From Phascolarctobacterium sp. (lineage in GTDB: Bacteria; Bacillota; Negativicutes; Acidaminococcales; Acidaminococcaceae), in assembly GCA_020024105.1 (NCBI GenBank), contig JAHHUH010000007.1, positions 1-64,000 on the forward strand: a DNA stretch of 64,000 nucleotides, given 5' to 3'. This document shows, one piece after another, positions 25,218 to 33,301 of the stretch (positions are counted from its first letter, which is position 1; each line of letters starts with the position of its first letter). The notes under the pieces were generated by a model, which saw only the letters and a list, made by a program, of their open reading frames with translations, searched no databases and was not told where the DNA came from. Position numbers and translations under genes: made by a program.

Positions 25218-25715
25218 ATGAGAAATGTTGTTTTGATTGGGATGCCCGGCTGTGGCAAAACTACCTTTGGTAAGCTTCTGGCAGAAGCCATGCACCGTAA
25301 ATTTTATGATGCTGATAGTATTTTAAGTGAACGTGAGGGCTGTAATTTGTCCATCCTATACACCCAGGACGAGAAGCATTTTCGTGCAGCTGAAACTCAG
25401 GTAATCAAAGAGCTGTCTACCTTGGAAAATGCAGTTATTGCTACAGGCGGTGGAGTTATTTTACGTTCGGAGAATATGGAAATGTTAGGCAGGAACGGAC
25501 TGATTATTTTTATCGATCGTAAGCCGGAAAAGATTATCAGCTGTATTAATGACAATTACTGTCCTCTGATAGGTAACGATAAGCTGAAGCTTTTTGAAAT
25601 TTATAAACAGAGAATAGAATTATATAAGCACTATGCTAAAGTAATTATTGGTAATAATGGAGCCTCTGAAGAAACAATCGCCAAGCTTTTGCTCCATTGT
25701 AAAAACTACTTTTAA
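25218..25715 (+). CDS. aroK: Shikimate kinase, lid arginine replaced
   Basis: 165 residues. P-loop GMPGCGKTT (8-16), DADSI with the shikimate-binding Asp, HFRAAE (Arg56), ATGGGVI and QRIELY (Arg132) are as expected. The lid motif that is usually RPLL reads YCPLI, so Cys115 replaces the Arg that normally contacts phosphate/shikimate. GE before the FR motif is also DE. It may be a divergent but active kinase, or have shifted activity. Phosphorylates shikimate with ATP in chorismate synthesis. Confidence 0.85.
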   Translation: MRNVVLIGMPGCGKTTFGKLLAEAMHRKFYDADSILSEREGCNLSILYTQDEKHFRAAETQVIKELSTLENAVIATGGGVILRSENMEMLGRNGLIIFIDRKPEKIISCINDNYCPLIGNDKLKLFEIYKQRIELYKHYAKVIIGNNGASEETIAKLLLHCKNYF

Positions 25716-25921
25716 TTAGCCTGATAAACAAAAACAGGATTTAAGGAACCAATATTATAGTTCTTTAAATCCTGTTTTACTTTTTTGCGGTTGTATGCTT
25801 TGCTGGAAGGTTTGACTTTGGTAATGGGCTTTACCAGTCCCCAACTGCCTTTTTTGTCAGCGGCTACCAGGTGCTGCTGTTGTTTTTTGGACAGATTTTC
25901 ATAGGAAATAAATTTTTCCAT
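25712..25921 (-). CDS. Small basic hypothetical protein (69 aa)
   Basis: Convergent with aroK, overlapping its last four bases. MEKFISYENLSKKQQQHL, WGLVKPITKVKPSSKAYNRK is a pattern I associate with a short basic protein found in Firmicutes of unknown function. Homologues seem to end soon after KAYNRKK; here the frame runs on through the terminator hairpin, so the C-terminal 20 residues may be a read-through tail. An inverted repeat GACTCTTA/TAAGAGTC (25947-25954/25966-25973) surrounds its putative -10 TATAAT. Confidence 0.55.
   Translation of the reverse strand: MEKFISYENLSKKQQQHLVAADKKGSWGLVKPITKVKPSSKAYNRKKVKQDLKNYNIGSLNPVFVYQAN
25731..25778. terminator. Bidirectional terminator between aroK and the small basic gene
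   Basis: A 19-bp stem with a single mismatch (25731-25749 with 25760-25778), T-runs in both directions. It lies inside the 3' end of the minus-strand frame. Confidence 0.85.
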
Positions 25922-26091
25922 GGTAATACTTCACTATTTTTACTTGGACTCTTATTATACAGCAGTAAGAGTCATTTGATAAGAATTTGTTGCCAATAAA
26001 AATACGCACTTCTAAAAAGAGAAACTTTTGAGGCTATTAAAGTAAAACAATCTCGAAATAACTTCGTAACTGTACTAAGCAGATTTATTGA

Positions 26092-27198
26092 TTACCCTAA
26101 TTTATGCAGGGTAACATCTACTAAAACATCAACACCATTTTGCAGGGCATCGATATTGAAAGACATATTAGGAGCATGCAAACCAGGGTCAGCTGCAACA
26201 CCAACACCAAAGTAAGCGGCTTTTAAATTAGGATATTTGTAGGCATAGAAGTGAAAATCTTCACCACCGGGATTTTTTAACAAAGGCATGAGTTTATCTT
26301 CACCTAAAACACGTTTTACAGATTCGGCTACATCACGGGTTAATTCTTCATCCAAACGGGCAGCAGGAATAATACCACTGGGGAAGTTTACATTAGCTTC
26401 TGCACCATAGGCTTTAGCAGTATTCACTGCAGCAAGTTTGAATTTTTTTACCAATTCATCCATTAATTCGTTGCTTTCAGAACGAATATCATAGGTAATG
26501 ATAGTTTCACTAGGAATAACATTTGTGGCATTGCTGTTGCTCTTAATAATAGTAGGCTTGTAGGAGCAGGAAAGGTTAGGGTTCATTTTTATGGCAGCTA
26601 TGGCATTGATAACCGCAGCAGCAACTTCCAGGGTGTTTACACCTAAATGGGGACGGGAAGCGTGGCAGCCCACACCTTTAATCGTAACTTCAGCGAAAGT
26701 GCTGGCAGAATGTTGTACACCAGGCGCAATAGTACCATAAGGAATATCCTGTTTAGGACGAATATGTAAGCCGAGAGCCATATCAACACCTTCTAGAACT
26801 CCAGTCTTAATCATCGAAACTGCACCAACAAAGGTTTCTTCTGCTGGTTGAAAAAGTAGTTTTAAGGTACCACGTTTAATTTTACCCTTTAGGACGGAAG
26901 CAGCTGCAAGTAACATTGACATATGACCATCATGTCCACAAGCGTGGATACAGCATGGTTTGCCGTCAATAACGAAAGGCAAGGCATCCATATCAGCACG
27001 AAGTAGTAGGGTAGGTCCTGGAATAGTTCCCTTTTCAATTGCAACTACACCGGTGGTACCACCAATATTACGAGTTACTTCATAACCTAGTTTTTCCAAA
27101 ATGTCTGCAACATAGGTAGATGTTTTGAATTCTTGTTCACCAAGTTCGGGGATTTGGTGCAAATCATGATAAAGTTTTTTCACATCTAGACTTTCCAT
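26092..27198 (-). CDS. M20D amidohydrolase/peptidase
   Basis: 368 residues. RADMDALPF, IHACGHDGHMSMLLAAA, FQPAEET and GCHASRPHLGVN with GGEDFHFY mark the M20D amidohydrolase family (IAA-amino acid, hippurate and N-acetyl-amino-acid hydrolases) that cleaves N-acyl amino acids with a metal centre. Divergent from the YjiH/YjiG-like pair, so a shared peptide- or acyl-amino-acid-linked role is likely; in E. coli yjiHG neighbours the isoaspartyl dipeptidase gene iadA. Exact substrate unknown. AAAGGAG lies about eleven bases upstream of ATG. Confidence 0.88.
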   Translation of the reverse strand: MESLDVKKLYHDLHQIPELGEQEFKTSTYVADILEKLGYEVTRNIGGTTGVVAIEKGTIPGPTLLLRADMDALPFVIDGKPCCIHACGHDGHMSMLLAAASVLKGKIKRGTLKLLFQPAEETFVGAVSMIKTGVLEGVDMALGLHIRPKQDIPYGTIAPGVQHSASTFAEVTIKGVGCHASRPHLGVNTLEVAAAVINAIAAIKMNPNLSCSYKPTIIKSNSNATNVIPSETIITYDIRSESNELMDELVKKFKLAAVNTAKAYGAEANVNFPSGIIPAARLDEELTRDVAESVKRVLGEDKLMPLLKNPGGEDFHFYAYKYPNLKAAYFGVGVAADPGLHAPNMSFNIDALQNGVDVLVDVTLHKLG

Positions 27199-27339
27199 AG
27201 TTGGTCATTCTCCTTTTAAACTTGTAATGTCGTTTTGTATGATACTAAAAAAATCATGGTTATTCTAACACAGAAATTGTAAAAAAACAAGATAAAAAGG
27301 AAAAAAATAAATAAAAAAGCAAAATATTGTAACAATTCA

Positions 27340-27368
27340 TTGACAAAAATTATACTAAAGTGTATAAT
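27340..27368 (+). promoter_or_regulatory. Consensus promoter of the YjiH/YjiG-like pair
   Basis: Perfect TTGACA (27340-27345), 17 bases, perfect TATAAT (27363-27368). Such a perfect promoter normally needs repression: TATAC-TAAA-GTGTATA across the spacer/-10 is palindromic, and ATACTAAA recurs at 27242-27249 in the leader of the divergent M20 gene. Confidence 0.85.
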
Positions 27369-27432
27369 TCTTTCATGTTACTTTACATTTAGCAGACAAG
27401 TAGTAGCAAATAAAAAGTTTGGAGTGATATTG

Positions 27433-28116
27433 ATGCAAGAAAAAGACAAAAATGAACAAACATCTAGAGTAGATGTTTCTCAATGGCATGCTGGTCCAGG
27501 TGCATTTGCTGCTTTGTTGGTAGCAATAATTTTCTTTTCTGGCTTGCTGGTAGGAATACCTGGGATGCCTTGGTTAAGTGCTTTTGATTTTACTACTTTA
27601 GCTGGTAAGTTTGGCACTATTAATGAGTTAGGCAAAAATAATTTTGTAGGAGTTGGTGGTATAGGTGCAAAATCTGGTTTTTTGTTTGCTTTATCCTTAA
27701 TACCAAGTGTTATGTTTGCTTTGGGAACTATTGAAGTATTAGAACATTATGGTGCGATTAAGGCAGCACAGAAGTTGCTTACTCCGTTGCTTCAACCTTT
27801 GTTAGGATTGCCTGGGTTGACAGGTATTTCTTTGATTACTGACTTGCAAAGCACTGATGCTGGTGCAGCATTGACTAAAGGATTATATGATGATGGTCTT
27901 ATTTCTAAAAAAGAATTGATTGTTATGGGGGCGTGGCAGTATTCTGGTGCAGGCATGATTACAAACTATTTTATGATTGGGTCTGCTCTTTTTAATGTTG
28001 TAACTTGTTCCTTAATGATTCCTTTGCTTCTTATTTTTATTTTTAAATTCATTGGTGCTATTTTTGTGCGTTTTGTTTTGAATACTGTTTATAAGGGAGA
28101 TTTTGAAAATGAGTAA
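27433..28116 (+). CDS. YjiH-like membrane protein, nucleoside-recognition (Gate) domain
   Basis: 227 residues, the same length as E. coli YjiH, with five or so membrane segments and Gate-domain motifs SLIPSVMFALGTIEVLEHYG and GISLITDLQSTDAGAAL. Start at ATG 27433 (GGAGTGAT upstream); a longer frame from 27340 would begin inside the promoter. Works with the next gene as a two-part transporter of unknown substrate. Base composition is visibly more AT-rich than the pot and csaB regions. Confidence 0.82.
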   Translation: MQEKDKNEQTSRVDVSQWHAGPGAFAALLVAIIFFSGLLVGIPGMPWLSAFDFTTLAGKFGTINELGKNNFVGVGGIGAKSGFLFALSLIPSVMFALGTIEVLEHYGAIKAAQKLLTPLLQPLLGLPGLTGISLITDLQSTDAGAALTKGLYDDGLISKKELIVMGAWQYSGAGMITNYFMIGSALFNVVTCSLMIPLLLIFIFKFIGAIFVRFVLNTVYKGDFENE

Positions 28117-28585
28117 TCCGCAAATGCAGACAACTAGTAATAATCCTTTTGATATATTTGTTATTGGCGCACGTAAGGGGTTTAATGTCGCTATTAATGG
28201 TTTGGTACCTAATATTATGATGGCTTATGTTGTTTCTGAGATACTGAGAATTTTAGGTGTCATGGGTTTTTTGGGAAAAATTTTTGGACCTATGATGACT
28301 ATTTTCGGTTTACCTGGTGAGGCTGTTACTGTTGTTTTGACATCTTGGCTATCTAGTTCTGCTGGTGTTGGTGTAGCGGCTAACCTTTTGTCTAATGGTG
28401 TTCTTGACGGTCGCCATGTAACTATTCTGATGCCCTGTTTTTTCCTGATGGGTGCACAATTACAATACATGGGGCGTCTCTTAGGTGTTGCGGATGTTCC
28501 TAAAAAATATTGGCCTTTGCTTATGGTTGCTAGCATTTTGAATGCTTTAAGTGCTATGTTATTGATGAACTTCTTTTTTGCTTGA
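28109..28585 (+). CDS. YjiG-like membrane protein, second half of Gate-domain pair
   Basis: 158 residues, about the length of YjiG. AINGLVPNIMMAYVVSEIL and LTSWLSSSAGVGVAANLLSN are typical Gate-domain helices. ATG 28109 overlaps the upstream gene by eight bases and has AAGGGAG nine bases ahead. Presumably forms a heteromer with the YjiH-like protein; the M20 enzyme may act on what they carry. Confidence 0.82.
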   Translation: MSNPQMQTTSNNPFDIFVIGARKGFNVAINGLVPNIMMAYVVSEILRILGVMGFLGKIFGPMMTIFGLPGEAVTVVLTSWLSSSAGVGVAANLLSNGVLDGRHVTILMPCFFLMGAQLQYMGRLLGVADVPKKYWPLLMVASILNALSAMLLMNFFFA

Positions 28586-28612
28586 GTTTGTAGCATTGTG
28601 AATAGTTGATTT

Positions 28613-28655
28613 AAAACCTTTGTATTTCGTAAAGACATACAAAGGTTTTTTATTT
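28613..28655 (+). terminator. Terminator after the YjiG-like gene
   Basis: A 13-bp perfect stem (28613-28625 with 28637-28649) followed by TTTATTTT. Confidence 0.88.
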
Positions 28656-28698
28656 TAAAATTTAGAAAAATAAATATTGTATATTTACTAAAATAGTA

Positions 28699-28727
28699 TT
28701 GCAGATTTAAATAGTATAGTCTATTAT
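28699..28727 (+). promoter_or_regulatory. Promoter of the dicarboxylate-type symporter gene
   Basis: TTGCAG (28699-28704), 17 bases, TATTAT (28722-28727). Confidence 0.55.
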
Positions 28728-28766
28728 AGAAATATAGTACTTTATTTATTTAAGGGAGTGTGAAAA

Positions 28767-29957
28767 ATGGGAAAGTTTTTAGGTAGCTTGCCTATGCGTC
28801 TGTTGATTGGCGTTGTAGTAGGCATCTTGGTTGGGCTTGAAGCTAATGAGTCATTGATGCAGGTGATTTTGACCTGTAAAAGCTTATTGGGAAGCTTAAT
28901 CATGTTTTGCGTACCTTTGATCATAATTGGTTTTATTGCTCCGTCCATTACTCGTCTTGGGAAAAGTGCTAGTGTAATGTTGAGAGTTGCTGTTATCCTT
29001 GCTTATATTTCTTCTGTTGGTGCAGCTTTATTCTCTACTTTTGCTGGTTATAATATTATTCCCTTCCTGGATATTACTCCGAGTGTTGACGGCTTGAAGC
29101 AATTGCCCCAATTGCTCTTTGATTTGAAGATTGAGCCGATTATGAGTGTTATGAGTGCTTTGGTATTCTCTATTTTGATGGGGCTGGCATCTGCCTGGAC
29201 GAAGGCAGATGTCTTTACTAAGTTTTTAGAGGAATTCCAGCAGATTGTTTTGTCCATTGTAACAAAGGTTATTATTCCCTTGTTGCCTGTCTTTATCGCC
29301 TGCACCTTCTGTGCTTTGTCCTATGAAGGCAGTATTACTAAGCATTTGCCTGTCTTTTTGGCAGTGGTTCTGATTGTTATGGTGGGCCACTTTATCTGGA
29401 TGGGTCTGCTCTATGGTGTTGCCGGTGCTTATTCTGGTGAAAATCCCATGGAGGTTATTAAGCATTATGGTCCTGCCTATATTACTGCAGTTGGTACAAT
29501 GTCCTCCGCAGCTACTTTGGCAGTAGCCCTAAGATGTGCCTTGAAGTCCTCCGTTTTGCGTAAGGATCTGGTAAACTTTGGTGTACCCCTCTTTGCTAAT
29601 ATCCATCTTTGCGGTTCTGTTTTAACAGAGGTATTCTTTGTTATGGTTGTATCCCAGGTGCTTTACGGTACAATTCCTGAATTTGGTACAATGCTGCTGT
29701 TCTGTGCTCTTTTAGGTGTCTTTGCTATTGGTGCTCCTGGCGTACCCGGTGGTACGGTTATGGCTTCTCTGGGCCTGATTATCAGCGTGTTAAACTTTGA
29801 CGCTACTGGTACTGCATTGATGCTGACTATTTTTGCTCTGCAGGATAGTTTTGGTACTGCCTGCAATGTTACCGGTGATGGTGCTTTAATCTTAATACTG
29901 ACCGGTTATGCTAAGAAAAATAATATCGAAGAAGTAAAGGATATCCAAGTTTTGTAA
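28767..29957 (+). CDS. Cation:dicarboxylate/glutamate symporter (DAACS family)
   Basis: 396 residues with eight or more hydrophobic segments. SLIMFCVPLIIIGFIAPSI near the start, TAVGTMSSAATLAVALR (Ser-rich re-entrant HP1 region), and GAPGVPGGTVMASLGLI plus ALQDSFGTACNVTGDGA (HP2/TM8 region) identify the DAACS fold for Na+- or H+-coupled uptake of acidic amino acids or dicarboxylates. Monocistronic, with its own promoter and a strong terminator. Confidence 0.9.
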   Translation: MGKFLGSLPMRLLIGVVVGILVGLEANESLMQVILTCKSLLGSLIMFCVPLIIIGFIAPSITRLGKSASVMLRVAVILAYISSVGAALFSTFAGYNIIPFLDITPSVDGLKQLPQLLFDLKIEPIMSVMSALVFSILMGLASAWTKADVFTKFLEEFQQIVLSIVTKVIIPLLPVFIACTFCALSYEGSITKHLPVFLAVVLIVMVGHFIWMGLLYGVAGAYSGENPMEVIKHYGPAYITAVGTMSSAATLAVALRCALKSSVLRKDLVNFGVPLFANIHLCGSVLTEVFFVMVVSQVLYGTIPEFGTMLLFCALLGVFAIGAPGVPGGTVMASLGLIISVLNFDATGTALMLTIFALQDSFGTACNVTGDGALILILTGYAKKNNIEEVKDIQVL

Positions 29958-29973
29958 ATTTTACGAACTTGAA

Positions 29974-30007
29974 GGCTGTATGCGCAGTTTGCGCATACGG
30001 CCTTTTT
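29974..30007 (+). terminator. Terminator after the symporter gene
   Basis: GGCTGTATGCGCA (29974-29986) with TGCGCATACGGCC (29990-30002), 13 bp with one G-T pair, then TTTTT. Confidence 0.9.
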
Positions 30008-30136
30008 CTTTGGGCCTTGGGGAATAATTAAAGGATAAAGTCATGTGGGTGTAGAACTAATAACAGTAACCTAGGTGAAGCTAGAAAACATTATGTGTGG
30101 GATGAGGTAAAAATGGTTAAATAGGAGCGTGATTTT

Positions 30137-31834
30137 ATGACTAAGAAAGTAGTTATTATCGGTGGTGTCGCTACAGGTATGAAAACCGCGGCTCGTTTAC
30201 GTCGCCGTGATCCAGAGGTAGAGATTATCGTGCTGGAACGCGGTCCGTCTTTAAGCTATGGTGCCTGTGGCTTTCCTTATTTTATAGGTGGCGATGTAGC
30301 AAGCTTTAGTAAGTTTGACCATACACCTCAAGGTATTCCCCGTGATGCAGCTTTTTTCCGTGATGTAAAGGGGATTGACGCACGTACTGGTTGTAATGTT
30401 ACAGCTATTGATAGAGCTGCGAAAAAGGTTACCTATGTAGAGGCTGGCGAGGAAAAACAGCTGCCCTATGATGTTTTAGTCCTAGGTACTGGCTCTACAC
30501 CGGTAAAGCTGCCCTTGCCCCATGCAGATGCAGGAGGTATCCATAGTTTCTGGTTTCCTTGGGATGTACAGGCGGTGGACCAGGAGCTGCGGGAGCGTAA
30601 TGTAACGGATGTGGTTATTATTGGTGCCGGTTTTATTGGTATGGAACTGGCAGAGGCCTTTCACAAGCGTGGTCTGACAACCAGTGTTGTAGAGATGCAG
30701 GATCGTGTGCTACCGCAGATGCTGGATAAAGAGATGGCTGATCGTCTGGAGAAGCCCATCAGAGCAGCCGGCATTCAATTGTACCTTGCAGAAAAAACCA
30801 CCGGGTTTACGGAAGAGGCTGGTGTGGTAACCGGTGTCGTAACTGATAAGCGTGTTATTCCGGCACAGCTGGTAATTGTAGCTGTGGGTGTACGGCCTAA
30901 TGTAGAATTAGCAAAGGCTGCTGGCTTGAAGCTTGGCCCAACCGGCTGTATTGCTGTTAATGAATACCTTCAGACCAGTGATGCTGCTATTTATGCAGGT
31001 GGTGACTGTGCGGAGAATACTCATCGGGTCGGTGGTGCCAAGGTCTTTACGCCCATGGGGTCCACTGCTAATAAGCACGGTCGCGTAATTGCTGATAATA
31101 TCTGCGGTGATAGGATTAAATATCCTGGCGTTCTGGCTACCGGTGTTTGTCAGATTTTGGATTGGCAGGCAGGTAGTACCGGTCTGAATGAGAGGACTGC
31201 GGCTGCAGCCGGTTTTAAATTTAAATCCGTGGTAGTACCTGGTCAGGACCGCTTAGCCTATATGCCCGGAGCTAAGAGCCTGATTGTGAAGTTGCTGGCT
31301 GAAGAGGGCACGGGCAGAGTTTTAGGTGTTCAGGCTGTCGGTATGGGGGGTGTGGATAAGAGGATTGATACCCTGGTAGCAGCTATTTCCTTAGGTGCAA
31401 CCTTGGAGGATCTGTCTAATTTTGATATCGCCTATGCACCTCCCTTTAATGGCCCCATTGATAATATTGCTACGGCGGCTAATGTTTTGGAAAACAAGCT
31501 GGCCGAGTGTTTCCGTGGTGTTAATCCTAAGGATTTTGAAGCCGTGCGGGATCATGAGGACTATTTATTTGTGGATGTACGTACTAAGGGCGAATTTGCT
31601 AAGAATCGTATCGCCGGTATTAAGCAGATGGTAAATATGCCCTTGGGAGAAATTAGAGCTCATTGTCAAGAGCTGCCCGTTAAGGAAGGGCAAAAGATAA
31701 TTACCTCCTGCCAGATTGATTTACGTGGTTATGAGGCAGAGGTTATTTTACGGGGTAAGGGTTTTAAGAACGTATGCAGCCTGGAGGGCGGTATGAGCGC
31801 TTGGCCCTATGCCACCGAATGTGATGAGAAATAG
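30137..31834 (+). CDS. CoA-disulfide reductase-like flavoprotein with rhodanese domain
   Basis: 565 residues. N-terminal FAD/NAD(P)-binding pyridine nucleotide-disulfide oxidoreductase (1-450): IIGGVATGMKTAARLRR (FAD), SYGACGFPYFIGG with redox Cys44, VIIGAGFIGMELAE (NAD), IYAGGDCAE. C-terminal rhodanese domain (about 465-560) with YLFVDVRTKGEFAKNRI and ITSCQIDLRGYEA, the Cys being the sulfur carrier. This fusion (CoADR-Rhd/Npsr type) reduces CoA-disulfide, persulfides or polysulfide. Two small genes follow closely. Confidence 0.9.
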   Translation: MTKKVVIIGGVATGMKTAARLRRRDPEVEIIVLERGPSLSYGACGFPYFIGGDVASFSKFDHTPQGIPRDAAFFRDVKGIDARTGCNVTAIDRAAKKVTYVEAGEEKQLPYDVLVLGTGSTPVKLPLPHADAGGIHSFWFPWDVQAVDQELRERNVTDVVIIGAGFIGMELAEAFHKRGLTTSVVEMQDRVLPQMLDKEMADRLEKPIRAAGIQLYLAEKTTGFTEEAGVVTGVVTDKRVIPAQLVIVAVGVRPNVELAKAAGLKLGPTGCIAVNEYLQTSDAAIYAGGDCAENTHRVGGAKVFTPMGSTANKHGRVIADNICGDRIKYPGVLATGVCQILDWQAGSTGLNERTAAAAGFKFKSVVVPGQDRLAYMPGAKSLIVKLLAEEGTGRVLGVQAVGMGGVDKRIDTLVAAISLGATLEDLSNFDIAYAPPFNGPIDNIATAANVLENKLAECFRGVNPKDFEAVRDHEDYLFVDVRTKGEFAKNRIAGIKQMVNMPLGEIRAHCQELPVKEGQKIITSCQIDLRGYEAEVILRGKGFKNVCSLEGGMSAWPYATECDEK

Positions 31835-31851
31835 GAGAGTAGTTAGTATTT

Positions 31852-32181
31852 ATGGACAAATTTGATGACCGATATGTCCTGTTGCAGGCCATGTACGAGG
31901 ACGGATATTATCCTTATTATTTAGTGGACAAAATTAAATGGCAGTTTATTCATCTAATTGAGTTTCTGGAGGAAGTGGACCTGAAGGATAAGGCTGCTAT
32001 TCAAAATCGCCTGGATGAGTTTACCATGTTCATTAACAACCTGCAGCAGGAATTTTGGGATCAAGGAAGTGAAATAGAGACAGTGGCCCGGGAGTGCATT
32101 ATCAGCAATCTGGAGTATATTCTGCAATGGTTTAAGGTAAAAATACCGATTGATGTTGCTTTACAGGAGCGTGAGTGGTAA
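31852..32181 (+). CDS. DUF5713 family protein
   Basis: 109 residues. MYEDGYYPYYLVDKIK, EFWDQGSEIETVARECI and the C-terminal REW match the family I know as DUF5713; small, acidic, soluble, function unknown. It lies 17 bases after the flavoprotein and 14 bases before the C-GCAxxG protein, so they form one transcript. Confidence 0.75.
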   Translation: MDKFDDRYVLLQAMYEDGYYPYYLVDKIKWQFIHLIEFLEEVDLKDKAAIQNRLDEFTMFINNLQQEFWDQGSEIETVARECIISNLEYILQWFKVKIPIDVALQEREW

Positions 32182-32195
32182 AAGGAGGCTTTAAC

Positions 32196-32636
32196 ATGAG
32201 TGAATTCAGCGAAAGAATGGGCTTTGAAGCCGGTAATAACTTCAAGCAGGGCTTTAACTGTAGTGAAGCTATTGTAGAAACCTTTCGTAAGCAGGCTGGT
32301 GTGGATATTGACGATAATGCCTTCCGTCTTTGTTCCGGCTTTGGTGGTGGTATTGGTCACGCTGCTAATATTTGTGGCGCTCTGGTCGGCTGTATTATGG
32401 TTATCAGTACTCTGGTCGGCCGTAATCATCCATCGGAAAAGTCCTTACATGCTATTTATCCCATTAGTAAAGAATTCTATGACCGCTTTCACCAGAAATT
32501 TGGCTCTACCAGGTGTGGGGACTTAATGCCCTATGAATTTGATACCAGGGAACATTTAAAAAATTGTTTGAAGCTGACCAACAGAGTGGCAAAGCTCCTG
32601 GCAGAATTTTTAGAGGAGAAGCAGTTGATTAAATAG
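32196..32636 (+). CDS. C-GCAxxG-C-C family redox-type protein
   Basis: 146 residues. NCSEAIVETF, LCSGFGGGIG, ICGALVGCIMV (the C-G-A-x-x-G-C core) and later single Cys residues (RCGDLMP, LKNCLKL) define the C_GCAxxG_C_C family, putative redox or metal-binding proteins common in anaerobes. ATG 32196 follows AAAAGGAGG. Co-transcription with a CoA-disulfide/persulfide reductase supports a thiol or sulfur role. Confidence 0.85.
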   Translation: MSEFSERMGFEAGNNFKQGFNCSEAIVETFRKQAGVDIDDNAFRLCSGFGGGIGHAANICGALVGCIMVISTLVGRNHPSEKSLHAIYPISKEFYDRFHQKFGSTRCGDLMPYEFDTREHLKNCLKLTNRVAKLLAEFLEEKQLIK

Positions 32637-32661
32637 TTCCTTGTTGTTAAGAGGTAAAAGT

Positions 32662-32699
32662 AAATAGCCTTACCCGTAAGGGGTAAGGCTATTTTTTTA
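32662..32699 (+). terminator. Terminator after the redox operon
   Basis: AAATAGCCTTACC (32662-32674) pairs with 32681-32693; seven T follow. Confidence 0.9.
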
Positions 32700-32820
32700 T
32701 TGCTATCTGTGTAAGGTCAACAGGGAGAACAGCTGGGGACGATATTTCCTCCTGCCCTGAATAGGGGGAGCTGTATGCATGAATATTTTTTACACCTGGT
32801 CAGCAGTAAATAATTGCAGA

Positions 32821-32859
32821 AAAGCCCGATGAGCTTAACACTCATCGGGCTTTATTTTT
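32821..32859 (-). terminator. Terminator of the 33-34 kb minus-strand pair
   Basis: A 13-bp perfect stem (32821-32833 with 32841-32853) seven bases past the minus-strand stop. It has T-rich flanks on both strands. Confidence 0.8.
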
Positions 32860-32866
32860 TTAGAGC

Positions 32867-33289
32867 TTAGTAAATATCTCTTGCTTTTTCGTAAATTGCT
32901 TCTTCGACAGTACCAGGACGAATAGCTTTTAGTTCAACATTGTCATCGCTTAAATCAAGATAGGTACGTTGGTCAATATTAATGCGTACCTGGTAGATTT
33001 TGGGGAAATGTTTGATTTTGATAAAATTCTTCTCGGAGCATCTAAATACCCACATGGTGACGATGGAGTCTTTAAAGGGATTGAATTTGTTTTCTTTTTC
33101 TACACTTCGGGTATCATACATAACAGCAGCACCATCGAAAGGAATATTTTCCCAACGCTCAACATTATCGGGCAAGCAGCTGCTATGATGGGCCAAGGTA
33201 TCTTCTCGGGTGATACCAGCTTGGGTAATGCCGGGGAGACCGGTGCTTACCATAAAACCGAGCATGAGTAGACAAAGTATTTTTTTCAT
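32867..33289 (-). CDS. Small secreted protein of unknown function
   Basis: 140 residues with a typical signal peptide (MKKILCLLML...TQA, cleavage near residue 24). The mature part contains two Cys (HHSSCLPD and FRCSEKN) and beta-rich segments (IVTMWVFRC, IYQVRINIDQRTYLDLS). It resembles the small exported proteins with an adhesin E-like pattern common in Negativicutes, but I cannot name a family. AGGAGGG precedes the ATG; the cytosolic gene upstream ends 12 bases earlier, so they share a transcript. Confidence 0.7.
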   Translation of the reverse strand: MKKILCLLMLGFMVSTGLPGITQAGITREDTLAHHSSCLPDNVERWENIPFDGAAVMYDTRSVEKENKFNPFKDSIVTMWVFRCSEKNFIKIKHFPKIYQVRINIDQRTYLDLSDDNVELKAIRPGTVEEAIYEKARDIY

Positions 33290-33301
33290 AAATAGCCCTC
33301 C

